Shown piece by piece: positions 15,536-23,584 of a DNA stretch of 34,203 nucleotides; positions within the stretch are counted from its first letter, which is position 1, and every line of letters starts with the position of its first letter. Origin of the DNA: JAVZCJ01 sp964532175 (lineage in GTDB: Archaea > Thermoproteota > Nitrososphaeria_A > Caldarchaeales > JAVZCJ01); assembly GCA_964532175.1 (NCBI GenBank), contig CAZHGP010000010.1, positions 1 to 34,203 on the forward strand, read 5' to 3'. Below the pieces are notes generated by a model, which saw only the letters and a list, made by a program, of their open reading frames with translations, searched no databases and was not told where the DNA came from. Position numbers and translations under genes: made by a program.

Positions 15536-16409
15536 TTTTTTTCAACTCAGATTTAATAATTTTAAAAGCTATTTCTATAGGAGGCTCTAATCCAGTCCAT
15601 ATTTTAAATGCTTTTGCAGCTTGTCCAATTAGCATATCTATGCCATAAACAATTTTTGCACCTTTATCTATAGCATCTTTTATTAATTTTGTTTTAATAG
15701 GATTATATACAACATCAAATACTATTAAATCTTTTCTTAAAAAATCTTTTGGAAAAACGCTTTCATTTAAATAATAATATGAACCTAATGGAGTAGCATT
15801 AACAATGATATCACTCATATTAGAAAATTTTTCAATATTCTCTTTATTTAATTCTCCATATAAACTTTCTATATTATACTTCTCTTTTATTTCTTTTGAT
15901 AAAGAAATTGCTTTTTCTAAGTTTCTATTTAGAATTATTATTTTTTTACATTTTCTAATAGAAAAAGCATGTGCACATGCTTTAGCAGCTCCTCCAGCAC
16001 CAATAATTAAGCAAGTACTATCATTTATTGAAACATTAGATTTATCAAATGCAAAAAACACACCATCTATATCTGTATTAAAACCAATAAATTTACCATT
16101 TTTATTTAAAACAGTATTTATAGCACCAATATTTTTAGCTTGAGAATCAATTTCATCTAAGAAATTAATTATTGAAATTTTATGCGGAATCGTTACATTG
16201 AAACCTATAACATTCAATATACGTAATCCATTTATTGCTTCTTTAAGTTTAAATGAAGGTATTTTAAAAGCTAAGTATACATAATTTAATTTAAAATAAT
16301 TAAACCATGCATTATGTATTTTTGGTGAAAAAGATTTTTCTATAGGATCTCCTATTAAACAAACTAATTTTGTTTCAGCATTTATTTCAAATTTTTTTAA
16401 TGATTTCAT
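15525..16409 (-). CDS. aroE: Shikimate dehydrogenase
   Basis: NADPH-dependent reduction of 3-dehydroshikimate. It has 294 aa. The substrate domain carries 'GDPIEKSFSPKIHNAWF' and the catalytic Lys in 'GFNVTIPHKISIINFLDEID', then 'FIGFNTDIDGVFFAF'. The Rossmann domain has 'CLIIGAGGAAKACAHAFSIR' and 'ILNRNLEKA'. The end has 'IVNATPLGSYYY', 'VFDVVYNPIKTKLI' and 'GIDMLIGQAAKAFKIWTG'. It overlaps aroD by 23 nt and aroK by 11 nt. Confidence 0.97.
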   Translation of the reverse strand: MKSLKKFEINAETKLVCLIGDPIEKSFSPKIHNAWFNYFKLNYVYLAFKIPSFKLKEAINGLRILNVIGFNVTIPHKISIINFLDEIDSQAKNIGAINTVLNKNGKFIGFNTDIDGVFFAFDKSNVSINDSTCLIIGAGGAAKACAHAFSIRKCKKIIILNRNLEKAISLSKEIKEKYNIESLYGELNKENIEKFSNMSDIIVNATPLGSYYYLNESVFPKDFLRKDLIVFDVVYNPIKTKLIKDAIDKGAKIVYGIDMLIGQAAKAFKIWTGLEPPIEIAFKIIKSELKKNEK

Positions 16410-17079
16410 AAATCTTTCTCATCTCAATTATGCTTAATTGTCCAGGAGCAGTTTTTTGATTAAAAAGAGAAGCATAAGTAAATGGTGCACCAGCAAAAAC
16501 ACATAATATTCTAGAAAGTAAACCTTTTTCACCCATACAAAATGCAATTAAATTATTTCTTTCATTTGAATTTAAATAATCATATAAGCTAAGTATTTTA
16601 TAATTATCATTTATAGATTTTGCATTAGTAACAATTTTATAAATATCACCATGTTCTTTTATTTTTTCAAAAATTTCCCTTAATTTATTTATTGAGGGAG
16701 TACCATTAAAATCATGCCAAGAAATTATTAATTTAATATTTTCATTTTTAATATGCTTGATTAAATCTAATACTTTTTTATAATATTTTTCTTCAATATC
16801 TATAAATGCTGGTCTTAATTCTATTAATTCTTTTATAATATATTTCTTCTTTTCTATTCTTTTATTAAAATTTCCATTTAATCTATAAGTGAAAATACAT
16901 TTATTAGAAAATGGTTTAACAATTTTCTTAAAATTTTCTATATCAATTTTTTTAAAATAATCAAGCCTAATTTCTACATAATCTGATCCTAGATTAAATG
17001 CTTTTGATATTTTATTTTTTAATTCAAAATTGTTTCTACATTTAAGAGAAGTACATATCATAAAATTTTTTAATATCAT
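16387..17079 (-). CDS. aroD: 3-dehydroquinate dehydratase, type I
   Basis: Schiff-base class I enzyme that dehydrates 3-dehydroquinate. It has 230 aa. Residues expected of the family are seen in 'YVEIRLDYFKKIDIENF' (Glu and Arg binding substrate), 'LIISWHDFNGTPS' (catalytic His), 'DIYKIVTNAKSI' (Schiff-base Lys), 'FCMGEKGLLSRI' (Arg) and 'KTAPGQLSIIEM' (Gln). The ATG at 17079 gives a six-residue lead before 'MICTSLKC', which could itself be the start. It sits 10 nt after aroB'. Confidence 0.93.
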   Translation of the reverse strand: MILKNFMICTSLKCRNNFELKNKISKAFNLGSDYVEIRLDYFKKIDIENFKKIVKPFSNKCIFTYRLNGNFNKRIEKKKYIIKELIELRPAFIDIEEKYYKKVLDLIKHIKNENIKLIISWHDFNGTPSINKLREIFEKIKEHGDIYKIVTNAKSINDNYKILSLYDYLNSNERNNLIAFCMGEKGLLSRILCVFAGAPFTYASLFNQKTAPGQLSIIEMRKIYEIIKKI

Positions 17080-17089
17080 TTTCCATGCA

Positions 17090-18154
17090 CTATTTTTCTA
17101 ATATATATTCATTTACTTCTAATCCAAAATGTCTTCCAGTTTTATTTCTTATATAAGCTAAAACTTTATCTCCAATATTTAAATTTGTTACAGGTATTGA
17201 TGAATTATCTTCACTAATAAATCTTATTGTTTCAGCATTTTGTACAATTATTGAACCTATTTCTTTATCCATTGCTTTAATAAGTTTTAAAGGTCTCCTT
17301 TCTATTTTATTCCTTCCTACAACAACTTCTTTTGTTTCTCCTATCCTATTAACGATTAATATTTTATCTCCCGCTTCTATTTCAGATAAATATTTAGTTT
17401 TATTATCTGGTTGTAAAATATATGAATGAATTGCACCTGCATTTATTCTAAAAGGTCTTGGAGTACTAAATTTTGAACCAATAGATTCATTATCTATTAA
17501 AAATAAGAAGTTCGATGTACTACCAATAAGCGCCCCTTCTCCTTGGTTTAAAATACTTACTGTATCTATGCAAGCTCTATCACCAATTCCAATATCTTTA
17601 ATTTCTATAATTTTTACTAATTGAAGTTTTAATCTAGAAAGTAAAGGTCTAAGATTTGATAATTTTTCTATATCTTTTATATTTTTACAAGGAGTTATTA
17701 CACCATCTATTCCTATCTCAAGAACATTAAGAAAAGGTTGAACTTCTTCAATCGATTCTGTAAAAGCATAAATTTTAATATTTTTCTTATGAAGTAAAGC
17801 AACAATATTTTCTAATGGAATTATTTTAATATCTTTTAAATCAATAATTATAGCTGGAAAATTTTTTTCAGCAAATTCTAAAACTTTCTTTTCATCTTCC
17901 TTTTTCTCAATTTTAATTATTGGAATATTTTCTCCACTTAAATTTTTTGCTTCAGGGATTTCATTAAAACTATAATTAATAGCAATATCATTTCTTAAAG
18001 GAGCTAAAGCAATTATTTTTCTCTTTAAATCATTTATAATATTTTCATATTCTTCAAAAAATATAGTATTAAAACCATTTTTTAAAGAAGCTTCAATTAA
18101 TTCTCTTTTATTACTAATATTTTTAGGTAAATAAATTATTATTTTTTTGTCCAT
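17090..18154 (-). CDS. aroB': 3-dehydroquinate synthase II (alternative pathway)
   Basis: Archaeal dehydroquinate synthase that oxidatively deaminates and cyclises 2-amino-3,7-dideoxy-D-threo-hept-6-ulosonate to 3-dehydroquinate using NAD+. It is unrelated to bacterial AroB. It has 354 aa. The conserved C-terminal half is clear: 'GDRACIDTVSILNQGEGALI', 'GSTSNFLFLIDNES', 'RPFRINAGAIHSYILQPDN', 'YLSEIEAGDKILIVN' and 'RPLKLIKAMDKEIGSIIVQN'. Its start overlaps the end of aroA' by 16 nt. Neighbourhood and sequence agree fully on function. Confidence 0.96.
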   Translation of the reverse strand: MDKKIIIYLPKNISNKRELIEASLKNGFNTIFFEEYENIINDLKRKIIALAPLRNDIAINYSFNEIPEAKNLSGENIPIIKIEKKEDEKKVLEFAEKNFPAIIIDLKDIKIIPLENIVALLHKKNIKIYAFTESIEEVQPFLNVLEIGIDGVITPCKNIKDIEKLSNLRPLLSRLKLQLVKIIEIKDIGIGDRACIDTVSILNQGEGALIGSTSNFLFLIDNESIGSKFSTPRPFRINAGAIHSYILQPDNKTKYLSEIEAGDKILIVNRIGETKEVVVGRNKIERRPLKLIKAMDKEIGSIIVQNAETIRFISEDNSSIPVTNLNIGDKVLAYIRNKTGRHFGLEVNEYILEK

Positions 18155-18939
18155 TCTTTATTTAAAACCTCCAATGCTTCTTCAATACTCTTTCTTTTAA
18201 AAACTATGTTAGCTAATGCTTTTACTATTGCTTTTGGATTTTCATGTTGAAAAACATTTCTTCCAAATGTTACACCAATTGCACCTGCATCCATTGCACC
18301 TTTTGCCATTTCAAGAACTTGTTTATCATTTTCAACTTTTGGACCGCCTGCAATAACTATTGGTACTGGACAGCTATTAACTACTTTCTTAAAAGATTCT
18401 GTACTTCCTGTATAAACTGTTTTTACAATATCAGCTCCAAGTTCAGCTCCAATTCTAGCAACATGCGCAACTATTTCAGGATCAAATTCATTCTTAATTC
18501 TTTGACCTCTAGGATACATCATTGCAATTAATGGAATATTCCATTCATCACATTCATCAGCTAATTCTCCTAAGCTTGAAATCATTTCATGTTCTTCATC
18601 ACAACCTATATTAACATGAATTGAAACAGCATCAACACCAAGCCTTAAAGCTTCTTCAATACTTGAAACAATCATTTTTCTATTTGGAGATAAAGAGAAA
18701 ATTGTGCTTGCAGAAAAATGCATTATGATTCCAATATTTAATGTTTTTGGTAAAGATTTAATAATTCCTTTATGTAATAATACTGCTGATGCTCCTCCTT
18801 TTTGAACTAAATCTATTGTTTTAAATATTTCATCTAAGCCTTTTACAGGACCAATAGTAACTCCATGATCCATTGGAATGCATAGCATTTTACCATTGAA
18901 TGTTATTCTATTTAATCTTATGCTTTTTCCTGAAACCAT
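18139..18939 (-). CDS. aroA': 2-amino-3,7-dideoxy-D-threo-hept-6-ulosonate synthase
   Basis: A class I aldolase-fold enzyme. It condenses L-aspartate semialdehyde with 6-deoxy-5-ketofructose 1-phosphate, the first committed step of the archaeal DAHP-independent shikimate route. It has 266 aa. Catalytic elements are 'MLCIPMDHGVTIGPVKGL' (Asp), 'IPLIAMMYPRGQRIKN' (Tyr) and 'GADIVKTVYTGSTESF' (Schiff-base Lys), with phosphate-binding glycines in 'PIVIAGGPKVEND' and 'AGAIGVTFGRNVFQH'. It lies 2 nt after asd, whose product is its substrate. A GAGG SD precedes the ATG. Confidence 0.96.
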   Translation of the reverse strand: MVSGKSIRLNRITFNGKMLCIPMDHGVTIGPVKGLDEIFKTIDLVQKGGASAVLLHKGIIKSLPKTLNIGIIMHFSASTIFSLSPNRKMIVSSIEEALRLGVDAVSIHVNIGCDEEHEMISSLGELADECDEWNIPLIAMMYPRGQRIKNEFDPEIVAHVARIGAELGADIVKTVYTGSTESFKKVVNSCPVPIVIAGGPKVENDKQVLEMAKGAMDAGAIGVTFGRNVFQHENPKAIVKALANIVFKRKSIEEALEVLNKEWTKK

Positions 18940-18941
18940 GT

Positions 18942-20003
18942 TTAAACCTCGATTAAACCTAATTTAAGCATTAATTCTCCAATGAGAATTGTTGATCCAG
19001 CTGCTCCACGAATAGTATTATGTCCAAGCACAATAAATTTAAGAGATTTTTCATCGATTCCACGTCTAATCCTTCCAACAACAATACTCATACCAGGAAC
19101 AGAGCCTGAAAGTCTATCCATTCTAGGTTGAGGTCTATCTTTCTCTTCTCTAACAATTATTGGTTCTTTTGGAGCAGTTGGAAGATTTAATTCTTGAGGT
19201 TTTCCTTTAAAATTCCTTAAAGCATCTTTAACTTCTTCTATGTTTACTTTTTCTTCAGTTTCAATATATACAGATTCCATATGCCCATCTATAACTGGAA
19301 CTCTATTGCATGAAGCTGAAATTTTTATATTTGCATAATCAATACTTTCTCCATTAAATTTCCCTAATATTTTAAGAGTTTCGCTTTCAATTTTCTCTTC
19401 TTCTTGTTCTATAAATGGAATAACATTATCTATTATTTTTAAAGAAGGTACACCTGGATAACCTGCACCAGATACTGCTTGCATAGTAGTAACAAAAACT
19501 CTTTTTATTTTTAATAAATCATGAATTGGTTTTAATGCTAAAACTAAAGCTATTGTTGAACAATTTGGATTTGTTACAATGAATCCTTTCCATTTCCTAT
19601 TCTTTTTTTGAATTTTTATTAATTCAAGATGATCAATATTTATTTCTGGAACTATTAAAGGAACATCTTTTTCCATTCTATAAGCACTAGCATTGCTTAT
19701 TACTGGAAAACCTGCTTCACTATATTGAGATTCTACTCCATAAGCAGCAGAACCTGGAAGAGCTGAAAAAACAATATCAGCATCTATTTTTTTAGGATCG
19801 CTTTCAAAAACTATTTTATCAATATATTCTTCTGGAATATTTTGAGAAACAATCCATTCTACTGCTTCACCATATTTTTTTCCAACTGAAGTATACCCAA
19901 TTAAATTTCTAACTTCAAAAAATGGGTTTGAAGCTAGCATTCTTAAAAAATTTTGTCCAACCATTCCAGTTGCTCCTAAAAGAGCTACTTTAACTTTTTT
20001 CAT
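18942..20003 (-). CDS. asd: Aspartate-semialdehyde dehydrogenase
   Basis: Reduces aspartyl phosphate to aspartate semialdehyde with NADPH. It has 353 aa. Markers are 'VALLGATGMVGQNFLRML' (nucleotide binding), 'IVTNPNCSTIALVLALKPI' (catalytic Cys), 'QAVSGAGYPGVPSL', 'SASCNRVPVIDGHMESVYIE' (catalytic His) and 'RPQPRMDRLSGSVPGMSIVV'. It overlaps aspartate kinase by 14 nt and has a full-length SD. Its product feeds both aroA' next door and Lys/Thr/Met synthesis. Confidence 0.97.
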   Translation of the reverse strand: MKKVKVALLGATGMVGQNFLRMLASNPFFEVRNLIGYTSVGKKYGEAVEWIVSQNIPEEYIDKIVFESDPKKIDADIVFSALPGSAAYGVESQYSEAGFPVISNASAYRMEKDVPLIVPEINIDHLELIKIQKKNRKWKGFIVTNPNCSTIALVLALKPIHDLLKIKRVFVTTMQAVSGAGYPGVPSLKIIDNVIPFIEQEEEKIESETLKILGKFNGESIDYANIKISASCNRVPVIDGHMESVYIETEEKVNIEEVKDALRNFKGKPQELNLPTAPKEPIIVREEKDRPQPRMDRLSGSVPGMSIVVGRIRRGIDEKSLKFIVLGHNTIRGAAGSTILIGELMLKLGLIEV

Positions 20004-21222
20004 TTTTAATCACCTCCAAAATATTTTTAATTGAATTATAAACATTTTCATAATCTTTTCTTGAAATAAATAATCTTATGGAAGAGCTTATTGTTACTAA
20101 ACCATATATGTTTATTTTTCTTTCTGCTAAAGGATGAATTATACGATCAATAATTCCTGGAACAGTTTCTATAGCACTTCCTCTTATTGTTATCATAATT
20201 AAATCTTCAAAAGTACTCATAGCTTTCCCAAATCCTTTTTTAATAATTAAATTATGAATTTTTTCTAATATTTTATTAATAGATTTCTTATATGCTAAAT
20301 AGATTATTATGGAATTTATATCAAAACTTGTTAAAACTATTTCTCCAATTTTTTTAATTTCATTTAAAAGTTTCTCCATTTTATATTCTTTAAATTTTTT
20401 TCCAGAAATAATTGTAATCATTAAAATAGGTTTATTAAATGCTTCAATTCTTAAATCGATACTTTCTTTACTAGAAATTGTAGATAATTCTGATCCATTT
20501 AAATCCATTATTTTAATAATCATTCCATTTTTTACATATTTTAATGCTTTAGATTGAATTATTTTAGCTCCTCCAGAAGTTAGTATTTGTGCTTCATTAA
20601 TTGAAAGATTTTTAACAATTTTAGCATTTGAAACTTTCTTTGGATCCATTGAATAAATTGCTCCAACATCTTTAATAAATAGAACTTCTTTAGCATTTAT
20701 GCAACTTCCAATAATTATCGCAGTAGTATCACTTCCACCTCTTCCAAGAGTAGTTATTTCTCCTTTCTTATTTTTTCCAATAAAGCCGCATACAATTGGA
20801 ATAAAACCTTTATTAATTAAAGGTTCTAATTTATTTTTAATAAGTTTTTTTGTTTCTTCTAAAATAGGATCAGCATTAAGATAATCATCATTAGTAATTA
20901 TGGGCCAATATTCAGATTCAGTATCGATTACTATTGTTTTTATTTTCTTTTTAGAAAGTATTGAAGCAAAAATTCTTGCACTAATTTTTTCTCCCATAGC
21001 AAGGATTGATGCTAATTCTGAATCTGAAATATTTGGATTAACTTCTTTTGCAATATTTAAAAGATTGTCTGTAGCTCCTTTTAAAGCTGATATAATAACA
21101 ATTACTTTTTTACCATTTAAGAAATACTTATGAATTAATTCAGAGGCTTTTTCAATATTTTTTGGATCATTTAAAATAGAGCCGCCTAATTTAATAACGA
21201 TTTTTTCATTATCGGCAGGTAT
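19990..21222 (-). CDS. lysC: Aspartate kinase, abnormal N-terminal start
   Basis: Phosphorylates aspartate at the head of the operon. The catalytic domain begins 'KIVIKLGGSILNDPKNIEKA' and continues with 'IVIISALKGATDNLLNIA', 'ASILAMGEKISARIFAS', 'TLGRGGSDTTAIIIGSC' and 'VLFIKDVGAIYSMDPKKV'. Two ACT-type regulatory repeats follow from about residue 265, so allosteric feedback is likely. The frame is intact from 'KIVIK' to the stop, but no ATG, GTG or TTG opens it: upstream codons run to a TGA at 21240-21238. An ATG at 21209 followed by six A's would give 'MKKIVIKLGG' if one more A were present. The start used here is an in-frame ATA (21222) after GAGGCGG; it is uncertain. Confidence 0.88.
   Translation of the reverse strand: MPADNEKIVIKLGGSILNDPKNIEKASELIHKYFLNGKKVIVIISALKGATDNLLNIAKEVNPNISDSELASILAMGEKISARIFASILSKKKIKTIVIDTESEYWPIITNDDYLNADPILEETKKLIKNKLEPLINKGFIPIVCGFIGKNKKGEITTLGRGGSDTTAIIIGSCINAKEVLFIKDVGAIYSMDPKKVSNAKIVKNLSINEAQILTSGGAKIIQSKALKYVKNGMIIKIMDLNGSELSTISSKESIDLRIEAFNKPILMITIISGKKFKEYKMEKLLNEIKKIGEIVLTSFDINSIIIYLAYKKSINKILEKIHNLIIKKGFGKAMSTFEDLIMITIRGSAIETVPGIIDRIIHPLAERKINIYGLVTISSSIRLFISRKDYENVYNSIKNILEVIKNEKS
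20008..20017 (-). promoter_or_regulatory. Full-consensus SD of asd
   Basis: GGAGGTGATT on the minus strand, 4 nt before the asd ATG, is a ten-base match to the archaeal anti-SD. It lies inside the last codons of aspartate kinase and would give asd strong independent initiation. Confidence 0.8.
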
Positions 21223-21241
21223 AAACGCAACCGCCTCTCAA
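21209..21241 (-). CDS. Possible 10-codon leader ORF before aspartate kinase
   Basis: A TTG (21241) 4 nt after GGTGGTGA (21253-21246) opens 'MRGGCVYTCR' and stops at TAA (21211-21209). The stop overlaps an ATG as TAATG, the usual layout of translational coupling. That ATG is one A out of frame with the kinase. It could be a leader peptide, or the trace of a rearranged start region. No family match can be expected at this length. Confidence 0.35.
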   Translation of the reverse strand: MRGGCVYTCR

Positions 21242-21284
21242 AGATTCACCACCGCATATTTGCTCTTAATAAAGTAAAACTAGA

Positions 21285-21293
21285 TTATATAAA
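21285..21293 (-). promoter_or_regulatory. TATA box of the aspartate-shikimate operon
   Basis: TTTATATAA on the minus strand is preceded by AAATT (BRE-like). Transcription would start near 21263, about 20 nt before the leader ORF and 55 nt before the kinase reading frame. It is the only good promoter seen upstream of this run of genes. Confidence 0.6.
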
Positions 21294-21299
21294 ATTTAC

Positions 21300-21647
21300 T
21301 ATTTTTTAGATTGAAATAATAGTAGTAGCTTAAGTCCCCTCTTTAAGGATTTTAATAAACAAAAAATTTTAGCAATTATAAAGCTTTTTATGAATTAAAT
21401 ATTATTTTATAATGAATTTAAAATTTTTATAATATTTTAAAAACTTTTAGAATATAAAACAAAAATTATTAGAAAACAAAGGTTCTTTCAATGCTTTCTC
21501 TTCTAATTCTCTTATCTATACTTCCTAAGATCTACGCTTATCCTTTTCAGTTCTTTTTTTAATTTAAGAAAGAAAATATTATTGTATTGTAAATTATTTT
21601 TTTTAAAATTATTAAAAACTTAAAAAAATGAAAAATTTCCTAAAATA
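21300..21647. other. About 350 nt between divergent operons
   Basis: Very AT-rich. It holds the upstream region of the aro operon on one side and of lplA on the other. The one non-random stretch is 21481-21561, described separately as a possible antitoxin remnant. No RNA gene was recognised. Confidence 0.4.
21481..21561 (-). pseudogene. Possible remnant of a VapB-type antitoxin
   Basis: The minus strand reads 'KKELKRISVDLRKYR' and then, after a one-base shift, 'IRELEEKALKEP'. This Lys/Glu helical pattern resembles the linker and tail of archaeal VapB proteins. No start and no complete domain are left. The composition is richer in G+C than the flanking intergenic DNA. It could be chance. Confidence 0.25.
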
Positions 21648-22382
21648 ATGAAATTGAAGACATGGAGATTAATTCTTTATGAAAATATTGAAAATGCTTA
21701 TTTAAATCTTGCAATAGAAGAAGCTATTGCTAGAGCATGTGGTAAAAAAATAGTTAAAAATACTTTAAGATTTTGGCGTAATAAAGGAGCAATTATAATA
21801 GGATATTTTCAAAATGCTTTTGAAGAAATTAATTTAGAAGAATGTGAAAAATATAATTTACAAATTGTTAGAAGATTTACTGGAGGAGGAGCAGTATATC
21901 ATGATCTTGGAAATTTAAATTATTCCATAAGTATTTCAAATAAAGAAGAATGGATTCCAAAAGATGTATATAATTTTTTTGGTTTATTCATAGATATTAT
22001 TTTAAATGGTTTAGAAAAAATTAACATAAAAGCTATTAGAAAAGGAATAAATAATATTTTTTATAAAGAAAAAAAGATTTCTGGGTTAGCTGCATCAAAT
22101 CAATGGGGAACTGCTTTTTTACATGGTTGTTTATTAATTTCAGCTAATATAGATATAATGAATAAAGTCCTTAAAAAAATAAAAGATGAAACAATTAATA
22201 TTGATAATATTTTAGGATATAAAATTCAATTAGAAAAAATTATAAAAGTATTAAAAGAAAGTTTTGAAGAAAAATTGAATATAAAAATAATAGAAGAAGA
22301 TTTAACAAAATATGAATATCATTTAGCAAATAAGCTTTATAAAGAAAAATATAATAGAAAAGAATGGAATTTTAAAATATAA
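21648..22382 (+). CDS. lplA: Lipoate-protein ligase, catalytic domain (LplA-type)
   Basis: Activates lipoate with ATP and attaches it to a lipoyl domain. It has 244 aa. Motifs are 'WRNKGAIIIGYFQNAFEEIN', 'VRRFTGGGAVYHDLGNLNYS' (75-93, adenylate site) and 'KKISGLAASNQWGTAFLHGC' with the catalytic Lys at 143. The end 'KYNRKEWNF' matches the end of the large domain, so the accessory C-terminal domain found fused in E. coli LplA is absent. In archaea a separate small LplB partner is often needed; none is adjacent. Octanoyl transferase or biotin ligase relatives are less likely because of the RRFTGGG motif. Confidence 0.88.
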   Translation: MKLKTWRLILYENIENAYLNLAIEEAIARACGKKIVKNTLRFWRNKGAIIIGYFQNAFEEINLEECEKYNLQIVRRFTGGGAVYHDLGNLNYSISISNKEEWIPKDVYNFFGLFIDIILNGLEKINIKAIRKGINNIFYKEKKISGLAASNQWGTAFLHGCLLISANIDIMNKVLKKIKDETINIDNILGYKIQLEKIIKVLKESFEEKLNIKIIEEDLTKYEYHLANKLYKEKYNRKEWNFKI

Positions 22383-22402
22383 ATAAAATATGGAGAAAGA
22401 AT

Positions 22403-23368
22403 ATGTTAATACTTGGTCTTGATGGAGGTGCAACAAAAACTAATTGTATAATAATTAATGAAGAATATGAAATTCTTGGTATAGGTTCTTCGGGACCATG
22501 CAATTATCATGCAGTAGGAATAGATATAGCGAAGAAAAATATTGAAGAAGCAATTAGAAATTCTTTAAAAAATATAGGAAAGAATAAGATAGATATAGCA
22601 GGATTAGGAATTGGAGGATTAAATACTGAAAAAGATTATGAAGTAATATTGGATATTATAAAATCAATAGGATTAATTGAGAAATATAAAATTGTAAATG
22701 ATGTGAATGTAGCATATTATGCATGTACTAAAGGGAAGTCAGGAATTATAACAATAGCAGGAACAGGGTCAATAGTATATGGAAGGAATAGTTTGGGAGA
22801 AGAATGTTATAGTGGAGGATGGGGATGGTTAATAGGAGATGAAGGAAGTGCTTTTTATATAGCAAGAAAAGCTTTACAAGAAGCTACAAAAGCATTTGAT
22901 GGAAGAGGGGAAAAAACAATTCTGGTTGATTTAATTATTAATGAACTTAAATTAAAAAATTTTAATGAAATAATAGATTATGTATATTCTAAAATAGAAT
23001 CTCATAGAATTGCTAAATTGGCTCCAATAGTTACAGAAGCTGCTATTAAGGGAGATAGAATTGCAAAAAATATATTAAATAATGCAGCTAAAGAATTAAT
23101 TCTAGCTGCAAAAACAGTTTATAAAAAATTAAAAATGGAAAAAGAAAATAAAGTTATAATAGGTGGAGTTGGAGGAGTATTCAATTCTAATATTATATGG
23201 GAAAAATATAAAAATAGCATGGAAGAATTGCCAAACGTATATGTTCATCCTTTATTAAAAGGATATCAACCAGCAATTGGTGGAATAATTTTAGCATTAA
23301 AAGAATTTATAGGAGAATATAATGAAGAATCAATAGATAAACTTTTTAAAGAAATTAAATTACTATAA
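22403..23368 (+). CDS. BadF/BadG-family ATPase, N-acetylglucosamine kinase-like
   Basis: An ASKHA-fold kinase of 321 aa. Phosphate-1 motif 'LILGLDGGATKTNCIIIN', connect-1 'IAGLGIGGLNTEKDYEVI', phosphate-2 'SGIITIAGTGSIVYGRN', the 'GGWGWLIGDEGSAFYIARKA' block typical of hexosamine kinases, and the adenosine site 'VIIGGVGGVFNSNIIWEKY'. The likely reaction is ATP-dependent phosphorylation of an amino sugar or another sugar. A BadF-type activator role is unlikely without the 4Fe-4S Cys pair. It follows lplA by 20 nt, but no functional link is obvious. Confidence 0.85.
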   Translation: MLILGLDGGATKTNCIIINEEYEILGIGSSGPCNYHAVGIDIAKKNIEEAIRNSLKNIGKNKIDIAGLGIGGLNTEKDYEVILDIIKSIGLIEKYKIVNDVNVAYYACTKGKSGIITIAGTGSIVYGRNSLGEECYSGGWGWLIGDEGSAFYIARKALQEATKAFDGRGEKTILVDLIINELKLKNFNEIIDYVYSKIESHRIAKLAPIVTEAAIKGDRIAKNILNNAAKELILAAKTVYKKLKMEKENKVIIGGVGGVFNSNIIWEKYKNSMEELPNVYVHPLLKGYQPAIGGIILALKEFIGEYNEESIDKLFKEIKLL

Positions 23369-23584
23369 TAAATATCACAAGAGAAAACTTTATCATCATA
23401 TGAAATATGTATATATCGAGAAAAAATAGAACTATATCATAATAAGAAATAAAAAATTTTAATATAATTTTTAAATATTTTTAAAAAGTATTTCATTTTA
23501 TAAAAAATTTGCTTTAAAAATAATTTTAAATCTTATAAAAAAGATAGAAAATTTAATATACTACATCATTTTAAAAAATAATGT

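Noticed and set aside
21246..21257. ATG-CGG-TGG-TGA as a three-codon upstream ORF
   Set aside because: The bases are better explained as the SD of the TTG leader; the similar ATG-GTG-ATT-TAA at 9442 shows such mini frames arise from SD sequences.
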